Made by a program: the position numbers and the translations under genes
In this document: piece by piece, positions 41,127 to 49,660 of the stretch
How positions within the stretch are numbered: the stretch's first letter is position 1
Layout: each line of letters opens with the position of its first letter
Notes under the pieces: model-generated
Told to the model about the DNA's origin: nothing
The model's input: the letters and a program-made list of their open reading frames with translations, nothing else
Databases searched by the model: none
NCBI GenBank assembly: GCA_964545245.1
Contig: CAZJFC010000003.1
Location: 1-60,155 of the forward strand
DNA length: 60,155 nucleotides
Direction of reading: 5' to 3'
DNA from: CAZJFC01 sp964545245
GTDB taxonomy: Bacteria; Pseudomonadota; Alphaproteobacteria; Rickettsiales; 21-14-0-20-44-7

Positions 41127-42944
41127 TTAATGGAAATAATTGTAAATTATCTCTGCAGTCTTACGGTTAATTCCCTCAACCTTAAGCAGCGAGTCGATGC
41201 TGGCGTTTTTAACTTCCGAAACCGCGCCGAAATGGTTAAGCAGGGCTTTTTTACGTTTTGCGCCGATTCCCTCGATCTGGTCAAGCTCGGATTTTATGAT
41301 CTCCTTGCTGCGACGCGCCCGGTGCGTGGTAATGGCGAAACGGTGCGCCTCATCGCGGATGCGCTGCATGAAATGGGCAATATCGCTTCCTCTTTGCAGC
41401 CGGAACGGGTGGAGGTCAGGCATATGGTATTCCTCATTCCCCGCGTTCCTGTCCTCACCTTTGGCAATGGCGATAAGGCAAAGCCCGTGCAGCCCCAGAT
41501 CCGCCAGCACCTGTTTTGCTGCGCTTAACTGCCCCGCCCCGCCGTCGATAAGCGCAACATCGGGAAGGATTCCCCCCTCCTCCTGCGCCCGTTTGAAACG
41601 GCGGGTCAGCATTTCGCGCATCATGCCATAATCGTCGGCTGCCGCCGCTTCGCGCATGTTGAACTTGCGGTATGATTTCCGGTCGAACCCTTCCTCATCC
41701 ACCACTATCATCGCGCCGATCTGGCTGGTGCCGGAAATATGGCTGTTGTCATAAACTTCAATACGTTTCGGGGTTTCCGCCAGCCCGAACTCCTTCGCCA
41801 TTTTTTCCAGCAGCTTTTTATGGGCGGTGTTTTCGGTGAGCTTGTTCTCAAGCGCCTGTTTTGCATTAAGCAGCGCAATCCGCATAAGCTCCGCGCCACT
41901 GCGTTTTGGCTTCCTTATCTCAACTTTGTACCCGGCCTTGATGGAAAGCATTTCCTCCACCGCATCCATATCGTTGAGGCCGGAACTGGTATATATCATC
42001 TTCGGCGCAAGGTTGGTCTGGTAGAACTGCCCGATAAAACTTGAGATGATCTCCTCATCTGCCGCCCCTTCGGTATTGCTGGGGAAATAGGCACGGTTGC
42101 CGTAATTATTGCCGTTGCGGATAAAGAAAACCTGCACGCATGAGGCGGCGCCAATGCGGTGAAGGGCGATAATATCCGCATCGGTGACTCCGTCGGAATG
42201 GCTTTTGTTATCGGCCTGGATGCGGCTCAGCGCCTTGATCCTGTCACGCAGTTCCGCCGCCTTTTCATATTGCATATCAGCGGAAAGCTCCTGCATCTTA
42301 TCGGCCAGCATCTTCTGCACATCGGCAGATTTTCCGCGCAGGAACAGCCTTGTCTGCTGCACCAGCTCGTCATAATCAGGTTTGCTGATTTTCTCCACAC
42401 ACGGCGCGGTACAACGCTTGATCTGGTATTCAAGGCATGGGCGCGTACGGCTTTCCAGCACCGAATCACTACATGAGCGCAAAGGGAATGCTTTTTGCAG
42501 CACATCCAGCGTTTTATTCACCGAGGAAGCGGAAGGAAACGGCCCGAAATATTCCCCCTTGGCAGTTTTTTTGCCGCGGTATTTCAGCAGCATATTATAT
42601 TCCTTGTCCCCGGTCAGGAGGATGTAGGGGAAGGATTTATCATCTTTCAGCAGGATATTGAACTTAGGCTGGTGCTCGCGCACGAAATTTGCCTCAAGCA
42701 ACAGCGCCTCGGCTTCACTTGCCGTCACCGTGAATTCCACGGAGTTGATAAGCGATATCATGCGCTGGAGGCGGTAAGTCAGCCCTTGCGCTTTAGCGTA
42801 GCTGGTGACGCGTTTAGGCAGGTTCTTTGCCTTACCGATATAAAGGTATTCACCATCCGTCCCTATCATGCGGTAAACACCGGGCTTGTCCGGCATCATC
42901 CTGATTGCCGAGCGCAGAATTTCGATTCCTTTTTGCAAATCCAT
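41127..42944 (-). CDS. uvrC: Excinuclease ABC subunit C
   Basis: UvrC makes both incisions in nucleotide excision repair. The 605-residue protein has the N-terminal GIY-YIG domain (KPGVYRMIG, LYIGKAK), a central UvrB-binding UVR motif (DKMQELSADMQYEKAAELR), the RNase H-like domain (VYDNSHISGTS, ALIDGGAGQL) and a C-terminal HhH pair (IEGIGAKRKKALLNHFG). The length is typical. It lies nine bases after mutL. Confidence 0.97.
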   Translation of the reverse strand: MDLQKGIEILRSAIRMMPDKPGVYRMIGTDGEYLYIGKAKNLPKRVTSYAKAQGLTYRLQRMISLINSVEFTVTASEAEALLLEANFVREHQPKFNILLKDDKSFPYILLTGDKEYNMLLKYRGKKTAKGEYFGPFPSASSVNKTLDVLQKAFPLRSCSDSVLESRTRPCLEYQIKRCTAPCVEKISKPDYDELVQQTRLFLRGKSADVQKMLADKMQELSADMQYEKAAELRDRIKALSRIQADNKSHSDGVTDADIIALHRIGAASCVQVFFIRNGNNYGNRAYFPSNTEGAADEEIISSFIGQFYQTNLAPKMIYTSSGLNDMDAVEEMLSIKAGYKVEIRKPKRSGAELMRIALLNAKQALENKLTENTAHKKLLEKMAKEFGLAETPKRIEVYDNSHISGTSQIGAMIVVDEEGFDRKSYRKFNMREAAAADDYGMMREMLTRRFKRAQEEGGILPDVALIDGGAGQLSAAKQVLADLGLHGLCLIAIAKGEDRNAGNEEYHMPDLHPFRLQRGSDIAHFMQRIRDEAHRFAITTHRARRSKEIIKSELDQIEGIGAKRKKALLNHFGAVSEVKNASIDSLLKVEGINRKTAEIIYNYFH

Positions 42945-42953
42945 CAGAATATC

Positions 42954-44753
42954 TTATGAGCGGCCGAATAATTTCTCAATATCAGAAAGTTTCAGCTCAA
43001 CATAGGTCGGGCGGCCATGGTTGCACTGGCCGGAATGCGGTGTGGCCTCCATCTGGCGCAGGAGCTGGTTCATCTCGTCAATGCTGAGCCTGCGCCCAGC
43101 CCTGATTGAGTTATGGCAGGCGGCGGTTTCCAGCACATGCTCAAACGCTTCCATCAGTGAAAGTTCCGCGCCGTGCTCGATCACGTCATCGGCAATATCA
43201 CTGAACAGGGCGCTGAAATTGCGGCCATTGAGCAATGAAGGAACCTGCGAAACGACAATTTCATTAACGCCGAATTTTTCGATTTCAAACCCGAACTGGC
43301 TGAGTTTTTCTTTTAAGGAGAGGATTATCCCGCTGCGTTTTTCATCAAGGCGGACGATTTCCGGCACTAATAGCGGTTGTTTCCTGAGGTTGTTTTCCTC
43401 GATCTGGTTTTTATAGCGTTCATAAACCAGCCGCTCATGCGCCGCGTGCTGGTCAACAAGGATGATCGAAGCACGCGCCTCGGAAACTATATAAGTCCCA
43501 TGAAGCTGGCATTTTGCAAGGCCGAGCGGGTAATCAATATTCTCTTCAATAACCGGGGCAGGTTCCGCTACCGGCGCAGGCGCGAATTCCGGCGGCGCTT
43601 CCTTCAACGCGAACGCCCCTTGCGACTGGTAAGCCGAATAGCTTTTCTGCGGCGGGGTATAATAGGATGCGGAATAAGCCGTTGCAGCGCTGCCGCCGGA
43701 GCTGTTACGGCTTAAGGTTCTCAACGCGAAATCGGCAACGGTGGTGGAGGCGCGATGGCCTGCCGACTCAAGCGCCGTGCGTAATGCGGAAATAACCAGC
43801 CCGGTCACAAGGCGGGAATCGCGGAAGCGGACTTCGGATTTTGCCGGGTGGACGTTAACATCGACCTCCTGCGCGGGTACGGTGATGAAGATTGAAAGAA
43901 CCGGGAACCTGCCGCCGCCGAGGAAATCGGCATAAGCGGCCTTGATAGCCCCGGAGAGGACTTTGTCTTTCACCGGGCGGCCATTCACGAAAACATACTG
44001 GTCCTCGCCCGTGCGGCGGTTATAGGTGGGGATGCCGACAAATCCGCTGATGGCTGCGTTTTCCTTCTCGACATTTACCTCAACGGAGTTGTCAGTGAAA
44101 TCCTTACCGATAATTTCAGTGATGCGTTCCTTCGCCCATGCTTTGGGGAAGTTCAGTTTTTGCCTGCCGTCAACCTCAACGCTGAAGGCAACGCCGGGGT
44201 TGGCCATTGCGATCTTGCGGATAACATCAAGGCATTGGTTACGCTCGGAATCGTCGCTTTTCAGGAATTTCAGCCTAGCCGGAGTGGCAAAGAACAAGTC
44301 GCGCACTTCGATTTTTGTCCCTTTTGACGGAAGCGACGCAGGTTCAACTTCATTTACCTCACCGCCATTTATCTCGATTTTCCATGCTTCCTGCCCTTCC
44401 CTGCGGCTGGTGATGGAAAGCTTCGCCACGGAGCCGATGGAAGGCAATGCCTCGCCCCGGAAGCCGAAGAACCTGATATTGAACAGATCATCGTCCGAAA
44501 GCTTGGAAGTGGCATGGCGCTGCACGGCAACCGGTAGTTCATCCTTGCCCATGCCGCAGCCGTTATCAGTGATGGAAATAAGGTTTTTACCGCCCGCCTC
44601 GATTTTTATTTCAATCTTATCCGCCCCTGCGTCAATTGAGTTTTCAACCAGCTCCTTAACCGCAGAGGCCGGGCGTTCCAGCACTTCGCCTGCGGCGATG
44701 CGGTTAATCATGCTTTGCGAAAGCAGGCGTATTTGCGGAGCAGAATCAGGCAT
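42954..44753 (-). CDS. mutL: DNA mismatch repair protein MutL
   Basis: The 599-residue protein has the GHL ATPase domain (IAAGEVLERPASAVKELVENSIDAGA in parts: AAGEVLERP, VKELVENSIDAG; DNGCGM; GFRGEALPSI). A Ser/Tyr-rich linker at about 340-400 and the MutL C-terminal dimerisation domain follow. I see no DQHA(X)2E(X)4E nuclease motif in full; the segment VDQHAAHERLVYERY is present instead, so an endonuclease activity is possible but not certain. It lies upstream of uvrC on the same strand. Confidence 0.95.
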   Translation of the reverse strand: MPDSAPQIRLLSQSMINRIAAGEVLERPASAVKELVENSIDAGADKIEIKIEAGGKNLISITDNGCGMGKDELPVAVQRHATSKLSDDDLFNIRFFGFRGEALPSIGSVAKLSITSRREGQEAWKIEINGGEVNEVEPASLPSKGTKIEVRDLFFATPARLKFLKSDDSERNQCLDVIRKIAMANPGVAFSVEVDGRQKLNFPKAWAKERITEIIGKDFTDNSVEVNVEKENAAISGFVGIPTYNRRTGEDQYVFVNGRPVKDKVLSGAIKAAYADFLGGGRFPVLSIFITVPAQEVDVNVHPAKSEVRFRDSRLVTGLVISALRTALESAGHRASTTVADFALRTLSRNSSGGSAATAYSASYYTPPQKSYSAYQSQGAFALKEAPPEFAPAPVAEPAPVIEENIDYPLGLAKCQLHGTYIVSEARASIILVDQHAAHERLVYERYKNQIEENNLRKQPLLVPEIVRLDEKRSGIILSLKEKLSQFGFEIEKFGVNEIVVSQVPSLLNGRNFSALFSDIADDVIEHGAELSLMEAFEHVLETAACHNSIRAGRRLSIDEMNQLLRQMEATPHSGQCNHGRPTYVELKLSDIEKLFGRS

Positions 44754-44822
44754 GATTCCAATTTACAACCTATCGTATAAAATGGAAACTATTAGTTTTT
44801 GGGGATGGATATTATTGGAATC

Positions 44823-44912
44823 GTCACCCCGTGCCTGTCACGTGGTCTGGTTCAAATGGCAACGCCAGAGCAAGCTTCGCTAACCGGATCGCGCAATAAA
44901 TGCGCGATGACG
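44823..44912 (+). repeat. 90-bp structured repeat, copy 2
   Basis: This is the inverted copy of 436-525. The core GGTTCAAATGGCAACG and AAGCTTCGCTAACCGG is nearly unchanged, while one terminal hairpin has paired changes. Its right end (GATGACG) lies immediately before the duplicated leader unit, so repeat and duplication share a boundary. Confidence 0.7.
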
Positions 44913-45170
44913 TTTCACTTTCCTTTGCAATTCCCCCGGAATTAATTAATATCCATGGCAGGGTAGCAAAGTGCTATTCCGGGGCGTAAGAACCTCTCAA
45001 TTAGCGGTTGGCATCAGCCGTAATGGTGCCTCCTTCAGCTTCGGCTGGGGAGGCATTGGCGCATATAACAGGTCTTTGACTAAAGGCCAGTGCGGTCGTC
45101 TAATTGCGACTTCTTAACTCCCCGGCTATCAGAGCGATCTGGTAGCCGTTTCAACAAAAGGGAGTTAGTA
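44911..45170 (+). ncRNA. Structured leader RNA with Shine-Dalgarno sequestering stem, copy 1
   Basis: The about 250 bases before the 48-aa gene fold into several stems that are kept in the second copy: 45005-45009 with 45016-45020, 45027-45033 with 45049-45055, 45056-45060 with 45086-45090, 45095-45098 with 45107-45110, and 45124-45133 with 45138-45147 (GCGA tetraloop). The last stem sits inside a closing helix of AACTCCC (45116-45122) with GGGAGTT (45160-45166). The GGGAG is the ribosome binding site, six bases before the ATG. The paired differences between copies support a real RNA structure. I cannot match it to a known riboswitch class. Confidence 0.7.
44925..44952 (+). promoter_or_regulatory. 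Possible promoter of the structured leader, copy 1
   Basis: TTGCAA and TAATAT lie 16 bases apart. The second copy has TTGCAA and TAGTAT with the same spacing, at about 45585-45612. If correct, the RNA starts near 44960. The box match is moderate. Confidence 0.4.
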
Positions 45171-45317
45171 ATGGAATATAATTTTTTCGCGGATTTACTA
45201 AACAAGTTTTCTCAACTCACGCCATGGGTACAAGTGGTTGTCACTATCGTGATGATGGTAATCATGATTGCGCCGTTTTATTTCCTGAAGGAAACCATAA
45301 GAGAAAACCGTGAATAG
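45171..45317 (+). CDS. Small membrane protein (48 aa) under leader control
   Basis: The 48-residue product has an N-terminal amphipathic part (MEYNFFADLLNKFSQL), a membrane segment (VQVVVTIVMMVIMIAPFYFL, about residues 20-39) and a charged tail. A strong GGGAG lies six bases upstream but is paired in the leader. The same peptide, apart from one nonsense codon and tail changes, is repeated at 45832. I do not recognise a family. A single-span protein of this kind could be a regulatory partner of a transporter, sensing an ion or stress, but that is a guess. Confidence 0.75.
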   Translation: MEYNFFADLLNKFSQLTPWVQVVVTIVMMVIMIAPFYFLKETIRENRE

Positions 45318-45386
45318 TTGAGCGGGTAATCCGAAAAAAGGGATTTATATACTTGACTAGCAAAACTACGGATTGTGTTCGATATG

Positions 45387-45463
45387 CGTCATTGCGAGGA
45401 GGCAGCGCCGACGAAGCAATCCAGTCTGGATTGCCGCGCTCACGTTGTTCGCTCGCAATGACG
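45387..45463 (+). repeat. 77-bp palindromic repeat with 13-bp ends, copy 1
   Basis: The element begins GTCATTGCGAG and ends CTCGCAATGACG, with the middle CAATCCAGTCTGGATTG, itself a palindrome. It is the inverted copy of 59492-59568. It lies in the spacer of the first leader-gene unit and is absent from the second unit, so it was gained or lost after the duplication. Confidence 0.75.
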
Positions 45464-45497
45464 TTGTGGATAGTTATGTATATAAGCAAAAAAAAAC

Positions 45498-45569
45498 TTC
45501 TTACTCCCACTGACACTGCCACTCACACTCCCCTCATTAAAACACTATTCAATGATCTTCCTCCACCAA
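45498..45569 (-). pseudogene. Duplicated fragment of the rne 3' end
   Basis: On the minus strand, positions 45568-45545 encode WWRKIIE and a stop, the same as the last seven residues of RNase E at 46054-46031. They differ only at synonymous positions (AGG/AGA, ATC/ATT). The following about 47 bases (CACTG-rich region) also match the bases downstream of rne. It is a remnant of a tandem duplication. Confidence 0.8.
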
Positions 45570-45570
45570 C

Positions 45571-45831
45571 GTTTCACTTTCCTTTGCAATTCCCCCGGAA
45601 TTTATTAGTATTCACAACAGAGTAGCAGATTGTTGCTATTCCGGGGCTTCAAAACCTCTCGCGTACCGGTTGGCATCAACCGAAATGGTGCCTCCCTTGT
45701 CATACGGCCGGGGAGGCATTGGCGTATGTCCAGGGCTTGCCTAAAGGCCAATGCGATCGCGTACGTGCGATTTTTGAACTCCCCGGCTACCAGAACAATC
45801 TGGTGGCCGTTCCAACCAAAAGGGAGTCGGC
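45571..45831 (+). ncRNA. Structured leader RNA with Shine-Dalgarno sequestering stem, copy 2
   Basis: This copy aligns over the whole length with 44911-45170. The helices are kept with paired changes, such as CGGTT/AACCG (CGGTT/AGCCG in copy 1), TTGGC/GCCAA (TTGGC/GCCAG), ATCGC/GCGAT (GTCG/CGAC) and CCAGA/TCTGG. The closing stem is ACTCCC (45778-45783) with GGGAGT (45822-45827). The downstream gene has a nonsense codon, so this copy may no longer control a full protein. Confidence 0.68.
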
Positions 45832-45987
45832 ATGGAATACAATTTTTTTGCAGATTTACTAAACAAGTTTTCTCAACTAACACCGTGAGTGCAAGCAGTC
45901 GTCACTATCGTGATGATGGTAATCATGATTGCCCCGTTTTATTTCCTGAAGGAAACCGTAAGGGCAATTGTGACCAGGGACAAATAG
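45832..45987 (+). pseudogene. Second copy of the small membrane protein, nonsense codon at Trp19
   Basis: The frame from the ATG at 45832 gives the same 18 residues (up to LTP) as the first copy and then TGA (45886-45888) where copy 1 has TGG for Trp19. After the TGA the frame continues with VQAVVTIVMMVIMIAPFYFLK and a divergent tail ending at 45987. Other genes here, such as nuoD, use TGA as stop, so read-through as Trp is unlikely. It is most simply a pseudogene. Confidence 0.8.
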
Positions 45988-46030
45988 GTTTCTTACTCCC
46001 ACTGCCACTCACACTCCCCTTACTAAAACA

Positions 46031-48685
46031 CTATTCAATAATCTTTCTCCACCAGCCGCCACGTTTTGAGCCTTTATCGTCGGTATCGAAAATATCCGGC
46101 TGGTTAGTGGCTGCCGGTTTTGCCTGCGCCGGGGCTTCGGCAGATGCTGATGCGGATGAGCGGTAAGGGCGCTTCACCTCATAATTTTCATTATTCGCGG
46201 CAGAAAATTCCTTAATCTCCGCTCCCTGTTGCCCCTGCCCTTCGGCAGGCTGGCCTTCGCGGTTCTGGCCGCTGCGGCGGTTGCGTGGACGGCCACGTCC
46301 TCCGCGGTTGCGTCCTCCGCTACGGTTACGGTTGCTTCTTTCGCCGGGTTGCCCGTCTTCTTCACGGGCTGGTTTATCGTCATTGTCGACAACTTCTTCG
46401 ATATTGCTGCCATCACCGGCCGGGCTGTTATTCCTTTCAGCAGGGCGTTCACGGCCACCACCACGGCGGTTATTATTGCGCCCGCGGTTGTTGTTGCGGC
46501 TACGCCCCCCGCGCTCGCGGTAGTTGTTCTCGCCGCCGATCTCGGTCACGTTGCCTTCCTCATGCGCGTCATCGCCGAGCTGCGCGACGATCGCATCCGC
46601 TTCGGCAGCGATTTGCGCCATTTCCTCGGTAGTGAGGTTGACCGGGCTTTGCGCGGTGCGCCTTTCACGCACGCGTTGTTCGCGCTGCTCGCGGCGGCCT
46701 TTACGGTCGCGGCGTTTGCCGCTTTTTCCCCCATCGCGGGATTGCGGGAGCCTTGCCTCCCTGTCATCTGATGAGATAATGCGCGAGCGGTTCCCGTGCA
46801 CATCCTCAAGCTGGATGCGGAAAGAAGTCGGCGGCATTTCCGCTGTCTCAAGCGTGATATCTATTGAATACTGCGCTTCAAGCTCAGCGATGTGCTTACG
46901 CTTGTTATTCAGGAAATAAAGCGCAAGCGTAGGTGATGCGGTAATGATGACTTTTGTGGTGTCGCTTCCTTCATCCTCGGCGAGGGCAAGCTCGTTTTCA
47001 ATTGAGCGGGCAAGCTGCACCATTGCCGAATCCGGCGAGCGGATGATGCCGGAACCTTTGCAGGTTGGGCATTCGACCATATTGATTTCAGTCAGCGACG
47101 AGCGCAAACGCTGGCGCGACATTTCAAGCAGGCCGAACGGGCTGATGCGGCCAACCTGGATTTTTGCCCGGTCGGCGCGGAGCGCGTCTTTAAGGGCACG
47201 TTCCACCTGACGGCGGTGGCGCGAGTCGAGCATGTCGATAAAGTCGATGACGATAAGCCCGGAAAGGTCACGCAGGCGGAGTTGCCTCGCGATTTCGTGG
47301 GCGGCGTCGATATTGGTGCGGGTCGCGGTGTCCTCGACATTGCGCTCGCCGGTCGCGCGGCCTGAGTTCACGTCGATCGAGATGAGCGCTTCGGTGCTGT
47401 TGATAACGATATAACCGCCGGAAGGCATAACCACTACCGGTTCATACATCGATGAAAGCTGCCCCTCGATTTCATAATAATTGAACAGCGGGACGGGGTC
47501 TTCATGCAGGCGGATTTTCTTGACATGGCTTGGCATTATCATGTTCATGAAATCAACCGCGAATTCATGCGTGGATTTTCCGGCGACCACAACCTCGGAA
47601 ACGTCGTTGTTGTACTGGTCACGCAGGGCGCGTTTGATTACGCTGCCTTCCTCATAAACCATAGCCGGGGCTTTTGATGAAAGCGTCACCTCGCGGATTT
47701 TGTTCCACAGGCGGATAAGGTAGCTGTAGTCGCGGGTGATTTCGGCTTTTGTGCGCCCCATGCCCGCGGTGCGGAGGATAAGGCTCATGCCGTCGCTGAC
47801 TTCAAGCCCGTCAACGATTTCCTTAAGGCGTTTGCGTTCCTTTATATCGGCAATTTTGCGCGATACTCCGCCGCCTTTGGTGGTGTTCGGCATAAGCACG
47901 CAATAACGGCCTGGGATTGAAAGATAGGTGGTGACGGAAGCGCCCTTATTGCCGCGTTCTTCCTTGATCACCTGAATCAGGACGACCTGCCCTTTCTTGA
48001 TTACTTCCTGAATTTTATACCTTCTCGCCTGCGTGCGTTTCCTTTGCGGGCGCTGGTTTGAATCGGAGTTTGCGGTTTCGCCTTCAGCACTTTCCGCAGT
48101 TTCATTTTCTGATGCTTCTTCCTGAGCGTCGGAAAACGCGCTTTCCGGCACGTTAAGCTCCGCCGGGGTTTCCGCGATTATAGCTTCATTGACGGTATTC
48201 GCCGGTTCCACCTTAAGCGGTTCCGCTTCCGGGAGTTCAAGTTCAGCCAGTTCGGATTCGTTATCGATGATCTCAGGGATAAGCGGGATGATTTCTTCCG
48301 CTACCGGTTCAGCATCTTCACCGGCATTTGCGCCGCTGGCTGAGTTTTCAGCGGCCTGCTCGATCTCCTGTTCGACTTTCTGCTGTTCCGCCTCGCGTTC
48401 TTCGGCGAGTGCCTGGATCAGCGCGCGTTTATCGGCAACCGGGATCTGGTAATAATCCGGGTGGATCTCCGAGAATGGCAGGAAACCTTGACGTCCTGAG
48501 CCATATTCGACAAAAGCAGCCTGAAGGGATGGTTCAACCCTTGTTACTTTCGCCAGATATACATTGCCTTTGTTTAGTTTCTTTGCGCTGGATTCAATAT
48601 CAAATTCAAGAAGTTGCGTGTCCTCCGCGATTACTACGCGGATCTCCTCCTCGTGGAGGCCGTCTATTAACATTCTGATAGTCAT
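46031..48685 (-). CDS. rne: Ribonuclease E/G
   Basis: The 884-residue endoribonuclease has an S1 domain split by an acidic insertion of about 130 residues (about 95-225). The catalytic core follows, with GLIVIDFIDM and the DNase-like region, and the Zn-link CPTCKGSG. The C-terminus is a Gly/Arg/Asn-rich tail (about 690-800), probably an RNA- and degradosome-binding scaffold. Such an insertion in the S1 domain is usual in alphaproteobacteria. The last seven residues are duplicated upstream at 45545-45568. Confidence 0.96.
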   Translation of the reverse strand: MTIRMLIDGLHEEEIRVVIAEDTQLLEFDIESSAKKLNKGNVYLAKVTRVEPSLQAAFVEYGSGRQGFLPFSEIHPDYYQIPVADKRALIQALAEEREAEQQKVEQEIEQAAENSASGANAGEDAEPVAEEIIPLIPEIIDNESELAELELPEAEPLKVEPANTVNEAIIAETPAELNVPESAFSDAQEEASENETAESAEGETANSDSNQRPQRKRTQARRYKIQEVIKKGQVVLIQVIKEERGNKGASVTTYLSIPGRYCVLMPNTTKGGGVSRKIADIKERKRLKEIVDGLEVSDGMSLILRTAGMGRTKAEITRDYSYLIRLWNKIREVTLSSKAPAMVYEEGSVIKRALRDQYNNDVSEVVVAGKSTHEFAVDFMNMIMPSHVKKIRLHEDPVPLFNYYEIEGQLSSMYEPVVVMPSGGYIVINSTEALISIDVNSGRATGERNVEDTATRTNIDAAHEIARQLRLRDLSGLIVIDFIDMLDSRHRRQVERALKDALRADRAKIQVGRISPFGLLEMSRQRLRSSLTEINMVECPTCKGSGIIRSPDSAMVQLARSIENELALAEDEGSDTTKVIITASPTLALYFLNNKRKHIAELEAQYSIDITLETAEMPPTSFRIQLEDVHGNRSRIISSDDREARLPQSRDGGKSGKRRDRKGRREQREQRVRERRTAQSPVNLTTEEMAQIAAEADAIVAQLGDDAHEEGNVTEIGGENNYRERGGRSRNNNRGRNNNRRGGGRERPAERNNSPAGDGSNIEEVVDNDDKPAREEDGQPGERSNRNRSGGRNRGGRGRPRNRRSGQNREGQPAEGQGQQGAEIKEFSAANNENYEVKRPYRSSASASAEAPAQAKPAATNQPDIFDTDDKGSKRGGWWRKIIE

Positions 48686-48978
48686 TCTGGTAATTCCCTA
48701 GATTTTTAGCAGCCGCAACGTATTGATCTTTCACGTTTTTACGGGAAAGCATCTGCGCTCCAAATTGCATCATATATTGCTTTTTAATGTAGCCAATCAT
48801 ATGCGGTTGCATGTTTAATTCTGTTTAATGCCCTGTTTTCGAGCAGGGCTACTTTTATATAAATAATCTAACAAGTGGTTAAAAAGCAAGCAAAGTTTTT
48901 AAATTTTTTATTTTAACCAAATCTTAGGGTTTATAGGCTAAAACAGTTGGTAGTTAACAAAAATTTTAGCTGAATTTT
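48686..48978. other. Divergent intergenic region of rne and the MarR gene
   Basis: The region holds a GCCCTG/CAGGGC hairpin at 48830-48849, which would lie in the 5' leader of rne, and AT-rich stretches with TTTTATATAAA at about 48852 that could be promoter elements. RNase E in other bacteria controls its own mRNA through a leader, and a leader of about 150 bases would fit here. I see no gene. Confidence 0.4.
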
Positions 48979-49431
48979 ATGAAACAACTTTTTATCGAAA
49001 ACATATTGTTCATTGAGAGGCTTCACCGCAGGTTCCTCGATGTAATCAAGGCAGAGCTTGACCGTTTGGGTGTGGACGACATCAACAACGTGCAGACGCT
49101 CATCCTGTATAATATCAATCAGGACAAGATGACGATTTCCGAGTTGACCAACCGCGGATATTACCTTGGCTCCAATGTTTCTTATAACATCAAGAAGCTG
49201 GTTGAAAGCGAATACCTGCTTCAGGAACGCTCGCAGCACGATAAACGCGCGGTGAAGATACGCCTTTCAGAGAAAGGCCTTGCCCTCTGCGCGAAGGTGG
49301 AAGGTTTCCTTGAAAAATCCCTCGGTAACCTGAAAGAAACCGGCGTGAGCGAATCCGACTTGTCGGATATCAGCAAATCCCTACGCAAGATCGAGCGCTT
49401 CCTTTCCGAACTGCTTGAGGATATTTACTAG
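48979..49431 (+). CDS. MarR-family regulator, LdtR-like
   Basis: The 150-residue protein has a winged helix-turn-helix (DKMTISELTNRGYYLGSNVSYNIKKLVE, in parts: MTISELTNRGYYLGSNVSY) followed by the DKRAVKIRLSEKG wing and a C-terminal dimer helix. It resembles the LdtR regulators of Rhizobiales, which control cell-wall transpeptidases and membrane stress. Its true targets are unknown. It is divergent from rne. Confidence 0.9.
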   Translation: MKQLFIENILFIERLHRRFLDVIKAELDRLGVDDINNVQTLILYNINQDKMTISELTNRGYYLGSNVSYNIKKLVESEYLLQERSQHDKRAVKIRLSEKGLALCAKVEGFLEKSLGNLKETGVSESDLSDISKSLRKIERFLSELLEDIY

Positions 49432-49660
49432 AAGTATTCCTTGCTATTCGCCTGATAACCACCTGTTATTACACCCTAAATTTATGCTGTAACCGGTTTG
49501 CACATATTCCCCGGAATTTTATACCGGCATAGCCGGAATGGCAAAATCACTTGATTTTTCATAAGGTTTCATATACATTTCCAGTTGAGTCAGGAAGCAG
49601 TCCCCCCAACTAAACTGTTCTCTGGCTCATTTTTTTTGCGTGATTTTGCATGATATTTTA

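Noticed and set aside
44911..45170. Known riboswitch such as M-box, cobalamin, yybP-ykoY or TPP
   Set aside because: The conserved cores I know for these classes are not seen in order. This judgement is by eye only and needs an Rfam search.
45832..45987. TGA read as tryptophan
   Set aside because: nuoD ends on TGA and its overlap with the next gene is normal, so TGA acts as stop in this genome.
45630..46166. 178-codon plus-strand frame over the second leader
   Set aside because: It reads through the structured leader and the antisense of rne. The paired stems explain the conservation better.
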